Of a stretch of DNA of 24,423 nt, positions 19,127 to 24,423 are shown one piece after another (the first letter of the stretch is position 1; each line of letters begins with the position of its first letter). The notes under the pieces were generated by a model, which was given only the letters and a program-made list of their open reading frames with translations, made no database searches and was not told the origin of the DNA. The position numbers and the translations under genes are program-made. This DNA is from a virus, in the IMG/VR virus record IMGVR_UViG_3300025168_000642, positions 1 to 24,423 of that record. One strand, 5' to 3'.

Positions 19127-22100
19127 TGGTAAGTTTCAAAAATGTAAGCAGTGTAGGCGGCGATGGAACCATCCCCCTCAATTGGACTGATTCAGTCCCT
19201 AAGTATGACCCTAGTTCTTTTTATAACTGGGAGCAGGATAATGTTCCTTTATGGTCTATCGAACAAAGAGGTGATACTCTTTACCGCGCTATGGGGTATC
19301 CAGGAGGTAACCCCCAGGGCGTCACCTTTACCCTTTCGTCTGAAGGTAATTATGATGAAAGCAAAGCTATTTATGATTCCATTGAGGATATCGTTGAAAG
19401 AATCCCTAAAAGGCTTAAGTTTCCAGTTCTAATTGAGATATGTAAGTATGGACCTTTAGGACATTTGGACCTCGCGAATATTACTTGCGAAGGAGAAGGA
19501 AAGCTAGAAGTTAAAAATAAAGCTTTCTTCTCAGACGTCAACGCCTCGGCTCAAGCTGTTGCGGCTGTGTCGGGAAGCCCTGCGGATTCTGCTTTAGGAA
19601 ATCGGGATTATGTAAAGACAGCCTACTCGGTGAACGCATCTGCTACGATGATGAATGTATCATCTACAAGACTAGAGAGGTCGTTTGCGAGCGACACCGC
19701 TTGGTATACCAACGGACGACTGTTTACTATGCAGGGTCCGGATACCGACCGCCAAGCTAATAATATCAGTGTCTACGTACCGTCCGCATCAACCTCTTGG
19801 ATTGGTACGGTTGGCGGAAAGGGTAACGGTTACTTTAGTATCCCCCAGGTATATAACTGGCAAAATGATTATGGCGCTGGAGCGGATACTCTGACAACTG
19901 GCGCAGGCGCAGCAGCTAGTGGGTGGGGAGATGCAACGCCGTGGTACGGCTCTTCAACAGGTCAATATATGGTTACAAAACGAGCCATGCAGTACACTAA
20001 AGGACAAAACACCTTAGTCGGATATGGCGCATACTTTAGCTCCATCTCTCTAAAGGATTGTCAAGGAACCATTATTCTCAGAGACCTTCTGATAGACGCC
20101 GGAAACAACCAAAACGACGAAAGTGGAAATCAAATTCACAGAGGAACGTATGGGTTGGATATAGAAAATTCCGAAGTAATCCTGGATAATATTACTTCTA
20201 TGAGAAATTCGTTGGGGGGTTTTAAAGCCACCAATTCTCGAGTTAAAATTACTGGTCACTGCATGGGTTACCGTAACTATACGAAAACTGGTAAAGCAAA
20301 CACTGATAGATTACAGAATGGAGTAGGCTTCTACTCACTAAACAGTGATTTGGAATGGGACTCAACAGATTACCCGGACGCTAGAAAATACATTAATTTG
20401 TTTACAAAGTCTAAGCGGGGTATGGATTTAAGAAATACCACCGTACGCGGGGGCATCGCTTGGAACGAAACCACCACATCTGCTATCCCCAATGGAGGTT
20501 CCCAACTCCTGGGTCAACCACGCACGGTAAACGGCACATCTTACGTCACAACGTCAGGAGCTGGCGGTGACACCTTAACAACCTTAGTTAATATTTCCGA
20601 CTGCAATGAACACGGTTTATACAGTGAGGGAAGTGATATTGAGTTCAACGGACGTTTTAACTCCTTCCTTAATGTTGGAGACGGAATACATTTAGCAAGG
20701 TCTCAGGCTGCCCTACCTCAATTCACCTGTAATAACAATACTGGATGGGGTCTAAGTTTGGAAGGCTCTCAACTAACCTACGCAGGAGGAAGTGAAAACT
20801 TCCCGGTACGTGCTGACGGCTACTCACAAGTTACCGCAGGTGGACGTATTCTTGACGGCTCTATTCCAACAAATGACTTTGGCATTAAGGCTCCTATCTT
20901 CTCAGTAGCAGCAAAGACTAGACGTATTAGAAATCGTGCACAATTCCACGTAGATTCTAACAACCAAAATTTGTTGGTCGACAAGTCTTCTTCAGTACAA
21001 GTCGCACAAATAAATAATATTCCTTTCTACGTAGGACAGTGGGGTGGGTGTAATTGGGTGAATTCCAATACCGCAGGCTCTCAATATGATTTAGGTCTCG
21101 CTGTTCGATATCTTCCAGCTACTCACTTCGGAGCAACTCCGTATAGAGCAAACAACCAGCCAGGAATGGTGGTTACCAATAACTCCGACGCAGAACTAGT
21201 TGGCGTAAGTTACGCTGTAGACTCACATGATACCGGAAAAGGAAAAGTTGCGATTGCTTCTAATGGGTCCAACCTCACCTTTAGAGGCACCTCCTCTACG
21301 TGTACTACTTTTAATTATTACCCTGTTAATGACGTCGCTTCTCAATTTAGAAGTTGGATGTCTGCAGGTGTGGTAGCGACTGATAATTCAAACGTTGAAC
21401 TAACTGGTCCAACTAAGTCCACTCGATTTGGAGTACCTTTCTTAGCAGAGAATAACTCTAATTTTAAAGTTAAGCCCCCTACTTTTGTAGGTACGGATGA
21501 TATCCTGGATATCTCCGGGTATCACCTTATCCCTTATGCTGGTGCCGGTATTTCACAACCTAACCACACAAGCCTTGAGGTTCACGCAACACGAGCCTGT
21601 CTGGTCGCAAATAAGAAATCTAGCATTGAACTGTTTGGTTTGGGTGGAAAGGTTCTTCAAGGCGCGACTGGAAACACTATAGACTCTGTAGACGTATTTG
21701 CTACAGCTTACGCTGATGATTATATCGGAGACCAAAACAACCAATGGGATAGGTCCACTTCAGCGGGCTACCTTAAGTTTTACCCTAACGCGTTTACTAG
21801 TGGTGTAGCAACCGACTTCGCTTCACGACTTTCGTTACAGCCCGGCGGCGTAAACGAGTCCTTCAACATCACCAACCCTTATGTCAGGACGCCCGACACA
21901 GGAGCAGCTGATTTTAACCACAGAAATGGTATGACGGGGGGTATGTGTGTACGCGCAGTTCAAGATAGTTCTGTGGATGTTAACCTTGTGAACTTCCATT
22001 TCCAGGGTTCCCCCTCTTCCGTATCGGGAGTTTACTATAACCTTAAAGGGACAGGATGCGGTAGGTTTATAGACACTGCCCCTTCCGTAGGTACAAATGA

Positions 22101-23388
22101 CACTGACCCTCCGTTCTTCACCGCGGTGGATACAGCAGCTTTAGAGACCGGGTCTTCGCCAGTAGACGGTATTGGCGAGCCTCCAGGAGGTGGAACCGGT
22201 TCAGCCGGAAACTCCGACTTTACTGACACTGTTGTCGTAGGGGGAGGCGGTGGTAATTACACTGGAGGAACTACAGACCAAACAGGTCAAGGTGACTTGG
22301 CTACTGTCGCTGGTAAAGGAACTATGAACTCAACCTTCGGCAACAACACAAAGAACGACCAAATAGGAAGTATGACTGTGATTGGAGATGAGCGAGCCCC
22401 TAAAGAACGCTTCCGCGCCTACATGAGAACTAAACAAGGTGCAACTATCAATGCTCCTACCGGAGGCTTAATGGCGGACCCTGATTGTATGGGTTCTCAA
22501 ATTCAGATTTGGAACTTAGCAGACACTTCACGTATCCATGCTTCCAATATCCTAGCTAATGGAATGGACCCAATGACATGGTCTTTAAGCGCAACAGCTC
22601 CTGGAGGAGGCGCTAACTGCCATGGTCCAATGGGTAAATGGAGAAATGGTGTTGCTTTAGACTACTATGGTTTAGGTGGTCGAAGAACTACTTACGGAGG
22701 CTGTGGAGCAGTTTATGCTAATACTGGAGTATTCCGTTTGATGATGTCCACTCGCGGTGACCTTAAATCGTTCTACGATGTAAGTACTTTGAGCGGGACA
22801 AGCACAGGTCCCCAAGGATGGCGAGAAACAGCAACGTCCGGAGGTTCGCCCGTCGACCAAGTTAACGGGCAAGGATATCCTCACTGGACACAAAATGTTC
22901 GTGTTCTTGGAGCTGCGGACAACATCCGACGCTTAACCGGAACTGACTCAGACTTCCCACAAGGAATTTACCAGCTTTCAAGCTGTTTAAGAGTGTTTGG
23001 TTGGGGAATGCCTTCGATGAACCCATCTGCTGGCGTTGCCACTATGCAGCCTAGATTAGGTGGGTTTAGTGCTTTCAATGCAGTTTCGGGTAGCGATGGA
23101 ACGGCATCCGCCGGATGGTATTACACAACCGCCGAACCCGTAACCCCATTACCTCCTTTAGGTATGGATTCTTTAGGATATATGAGAAACTGGTTGGATG
23201 AAAGCGCGGCTGGGATGTGGCAAAATGCCAAACATATGGCGGAGGATAAAGTTAACGGGGTATCTATTTATAGGTCCCACATGGGCGGTAAATCCGGAGG
23301 AGAGGGACGAGACCACGATGCTGAGAACTGTTCCTTCGGAGTTGGAGTAAGGTCGCTCAACATATTTGACCTGGAGAGATTAGTATAA
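19126..23388 (+). CDS. Large beta-helix fibre-like virion protein (1420 aa)
   Basis: The N-terminal segment 32-61 contains FYNWEQDNVPLWSIEQRGD and ends MGYPGG, and is likely the part anchored to the particle. Around 75-130, SIEDIVERIPKRLKFPVLIE and ICKYGPLGHLDL form a compact domain. From about 290 to 950 the sequence is a run of short strands broken by Asn/Gly/Ser turns, with at least twelve copies of a degenerate [NGKD]-S-x-[VLI]-x-[LFV] unit, consistent with a right-handed beta-helix of the pectate-lyase/tailspike kind. A Gly/Thr/Asn-rich linker (about 1014-1080) separates a C-terminal region (1085-1420) rich in Gly, Trp and Met that I cannot assign. No catalytic signature for depolymerase activity is recognisable. 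Its likely job is host attachment. Start and stop both sit in TAATG overlaps. Confidence 0.83.
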   Translation: MVSFKNVSSVGGDGTIPLNWTDSVPKYDPSSFYNWEQDNVPLWSIEQRGDTLYRAMGYPGGNPQGVTFTLSSEGNYDESKAIYDSIEDIVERIPKRLKFPVLIEICKYGPLGHLDLANITCEGEGKLEVKNKAFFSDVNASAQAVAAVSGSPADSALGNRDYVKTAYSVNASATMMNVSSTRLERSFASDTAWYTNGRLFTMQGPDTDRQANNISVYVPSASTSWIGTVGGKGNGYFSIPQVYNWQNDYGAGADTLTTGAGAAASGWGDATPWYGSSTGQYMVTKRAMQYTKGQNTLVGYGAYFSSISLKDCQGTIILRDLLIDAGNNQNDESGNQIHRGTYGLDIENSEVILDNITSMRNSLGGFKATNSRVKITGHCMGYRNYTKTGKANTDRLQNGVGFYSLNSDLEWDSTDYPDARKYINLFTKSKRGMDLRNTTVRGGIAWNETTTSAIPNGGSQLLGQPRTVNGTSYVTTSGAGGDTLTTLVNISDCNEHGLYSEGSDIEFNGRFNSFLNVGDGIHLARSQAALPQFTCNNNTGWGLSLEGSQLTYAGGSENFPVRADGYSQVTAGGRILDGSIPTNDFGIKAPIFSVAAKTRRIRNRAQFHVDSNNQNLLVDKSSSVQVAQINNIPFYVGQWGGCNWVNSNTAGSQYDLGLAVRYLPATHFGATPYRANNQPGMVVTNNSDAELVGVSYAVDSHDTGKGKVAIASNGSNLTFRGTSSTCTTFNYYPVNDVASQFRSWMSAGVVATDNSNVELTGPTKSTRFGVPFLAENNSNFKVKPPTFVGTDDILDISGYHLIPYAGAGISQPNHTSLEVHATRACLVANKKSSIELFGLGGKVLQGATGNTIDSVDVFATAYADDYIGDQNNQWDRSTSAGYLKFYPNAFTSGVATDFASRLSLQPGGVNESFNITNPYVRTPDTGAADFNHRNGMTGGMCVRAVQDSSVDVNLVNFHFQGSPSSVSGVYYNLKGTGCGRFIDTAPSVGTNDTDPPFFTAVDTAALETGSSPVDGIGEPPGGGTGSAGNSDFTDTVVVGGGGGNYTGGTTDQTGQGDLATVAGKGTMNSTFGNNTKNDQIGSMTVIGDERAPKERFRAYMRTKQGATINAPTGGLMADPDCMGSQIQIWNLADTSRIHASNILANGMDPMTWSLSATAPGGGANCHGPMGKWRNGVALDYYGLGGRRTTYGGCGAVYANTGVFRLMMSTRGDLKSFYDVSTLSGTSTGPQGWRETATSGGSPVDQVNGQGYPHWTQNVRVLGAADNIRRLTGTDSDFPQGIYQLSSCLRVFGWGMPSMNPSAGVATMQPRLGGFSAFNAVSGSDGTASAGWYYTTAEPVTPLPPLGMDSLGYMRNWLDESAAGMWQNAKHMAEDKVNGVSIYRSHMGGKSGGEGRDHDAENCSFGVGVRSLNIFDLERLV
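20164..21987 (+). repeat. Degenerate N-S-x-V-x-L type protein repeat inside the beta-helix gene
   Basis: Units seen by eye, with first residue: ENSEVILDN (347), TNSRVKITG (369), LNSDLEWDS (405), EGSDIEFNG (501), EGSQLTYAG (546), NNSDAELVG (685), NGSNLTFRG (713), DNSNVELTG (753), NNSNFKVKP (776), KSSIELFG (831) and QDSSVDVNL (946), plus looser copies. Spacing ranges from about 22 to 95 residues, so these are rung-like structural repeats, not a tandem DNA repeat; the codons differ between copies. Confidence 0.7.
23373..23376 (+). promoter_or_regulatory. Shine-Dalgarno-like GGAG before the last gene
   Basis: GGAG lies 11 bases before the ATG at 23388, within the end of the beta-helix gene. Because the start overlaps the upstream stop (TAATG), this site may assist re-initiation rather than independent loading. 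The spacing is longer than usual. Confidence 0.3.
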
Positions 23389-24423
23389 TGACACAAAGAA
23401 TTAATGAAGATATTAGGTTCTACTTACCAGCAGACCCGTACTACTACCAAGTAGATAACCTTCCTTTAGAGGATTTGTTATCTAACGACGTAAGACTGCA
23501 ATCTCAGATTGACGAGATTAATTCATCGGAAAGGGGAAACACTGTAGGTAGAGCTGGTTTCACCGAACTGCAACCTTTTGTAGATGCTGGACTACCAGGA
23601 ACTATATCCGTCAGACCGGGTAACTTCATCGGGCGAGTAGAGAGGACTAATGGTGGTGGGCTTTACGGCAACAACGGAGAAGTTCACAGAATAGATAATG
23701 GTCTTTGGGATTTTAACAACCCCCCAACTACATTCGGAACCGGGGAGAATCCAACAGGAACCTATAGTGTAAACAATCCCCCTAATACACCAGCAAACGC
23801 AGCTAATGGTGTGGCAAGAACTGCAGTCTTCAATTTTCCAGGCGGAAACATTTCTCTTGACTCGTTTGGTTTCACAGATTTCCAAGGACCAGATGGCGGG
23901 GTTACAGCACCTCTAGGACGTCTGGACCTTATTGGTATCACTACTGTGAATGGAGCTATGGACGACCCATACCTCCCAGGAACTGAACTCCCCGGAGTCG
24001 AGACAGGTGACGGACAACCTAAACTGGCAGTCGTAAAAGGGGCTGGAATGGTAACATCTGACAACGGAAGACGACAGGTAGTGATTGGCGAAAGGTACGT
24101 CACTATTGGATTGCCTCAGGAGTCCGCCAATGATTACGGAAGAAATCTAGACGGTGATGTTGTCCCTAATCCAACATGGCTAACGACGCCTGCTCCTGAC
24201 GATGCAATAAATATTAACTACGCTAGGGATATAATGGAAAATGGGGAAATTTCCCAGAGGCTATGGGACTGGGCGTACTCAAATAAGAACGCAAGCTTCT
24301 TTCTACCAATAGCTTATGTATATGTTCCTCAAAGCCACGTGGAAGGAAACCCAATCCCTCAACAGTACTTAAAGGATATTAGACCTTTCTTTAGAACAGC
24401 AGAACTATCCAATGCTGAAAGAG
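23388..24423 (+). CDS. Virion structural protein with N-terminal D-N-L-P-L motif, 3'-truncated by window edge
   Basis: The frame opens at an ATG overlapping the previous stop (TAATG) and stays open to the last base, giving 345 visible codons; the gene continues beyond the window. Residues 16-41 (DPYYYQVDNLPLEDLLSNDV) match the N-terminal segment of the preceding beta-helix protein (Y-x-x-x-x-D-N-x-P-L), suggesting a shared mode of attachment to the particle. Residues 50-75 (GRAGFTELQPFVDAGLPG) and 75-150 are Gly/Asn/Pro-rich with short strands. A later segment, SQRLWDWAYSNKNASFFLPI followed by AYVYVPQSH, near 300-325 is more helical and then beta. I associate such proteins with large marine or cyanobacterial myoviruses but cannot confirm this here. 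Function is unknown beyond a probable virion role. Confidence 0.8.
   Translation, partial: MTQRINEDIRFYLPADPYYYQVDNLPLEDLLSNDVRLQSQIDEINSSERGNTVGRAGFTELQPFVDAGLPGTISVRPGNFIGRVERTNGGGLYGNNGEVHRIDNGLWDFNNPPTTFGTGENPTGTYSVNNPPNTPANAANGVARTAVFNFPGGNISLDSFGFTDFQGPDGGVTAPLGRLDLIGITTVNGAMDDPYLPGTELPGVETGDGQPKLAVVKGAGMVTSDNGRRQVVIGERYVTIGLPQESANDYGRNLDGDVVPNPTWLTTPAPDDAININYARDIMENGEISQRLWDWAYSNKNASFFLPIAYVYVPQSHVEGNPIPQQYLKDIRPFFRTAELSNAER

Noticed and set aside
22660-23388. Possible diversity-generating retroelement variable region at the end of the beta-helix gene
   Set aside because: The Gly/Trp-rich C-terminus made me look, but there is no recognisable C-type-lectin signature, no template repeat and no reverse transcriptase in the window.
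23592-24103. Two overlapping minus-strand reading frames (97 and 113 codons)
   Set aside because: They lie wholly opposite the last + strand gene, which stays open from 23388 to the window end with a convincing start and sensible protein composition. They are antisense shadows.
1-24423. Tailocin or extracellular contractile injection system instead of a phage
   Set aside because: Spike, gp25, J and I genes occur in both, but the several very large fibre-type structural proteins and extreme restriction-site avoidance fit a replicating phage genome better. Capsid and packaging genes would settle it and are outside the window.
1-24423. T4-type late promoters, terminators, tRNA genes, CRISPR arrays or insertion sequences
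   Set aside because: No exact TATAAATA, no hairpin with T-run at gene junctions, no cloverleaf-like stretch, no regularly spaced DNA repeat and no transposase-like protein were seen.

Overview
The window is a 24.4 kb piece of the late structural region of a tailed bacteriophage with a contractile tail. Every credible gene lies on the + strand, and the genes are packed almost end to end: the largest non-coding gap is 12 bases. Seven or eight genes form the baseplate and tail tip; the rest look like host-adhesion and fibre components. No replication, lysis, tRNA, integrase, transposon or CRISPR sequence is visible.

Layout. (1) Positions 2-3902: the 3' part of a tail-hub-like gene, a central spike gene (OB fold, beta-helix, HxH tip motif) and an unrecognised 383-residue protein. 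(2) 3915-7106: a 1063-residue protein ending in a LamG/concanavalin-like lectin fold. (3) 7109-14030: the baseplate wedge set in canonical order, gp25-like, then gp6/J-like, then a very large protein holding a tail-protein-I (gpI) core followed by about 1200 extra residues. (4) 14008-24423: the adhesion set. It comprises a 1506-residue multi-jelly-roll protein, a 198-residue protein that resembles only its two ends, a 1420-residue beta-helix fibre-like protein, and the 5' part of another structural gene whose N-terminus shares a D-N-x-P-L motif with the beta-helix protein.

The hub and spike would form the axis of the tail tip, gp25 would start the sheath, gp6/J and the gpI-like protein would build wedges around the hub, and the large lectin, jelly-roll and beta-helix proteins would hang from the wedges to contact the cell surface. 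Gene junctions are TAATG overlaps or TAA plus one or two bases plus ATG, all ten visible stops are TAA, and few starts have a well-placed Shine-Dalgarno sequence. Together these suggest translational coupling along one long late transcript.

The most striking signal is not a gene. Reading all 24,423 bases by eye I found no GATC and no GGCC, although dozens of each are expected by chance and the other palindromic tetramers I looked for are present. This avoidance reaches the proteins: none of the roughly 115 tryptophans is followed by proline, a pair that cannot be encoded without GGCC. This is strong circumstantial evidence of host restriction at both sites. GATC and GGCC are both methylated in well-studied cyanobacteria, so a cyanobacterial host is a reasonable hypothesis, but the sequence alone does not prove it.
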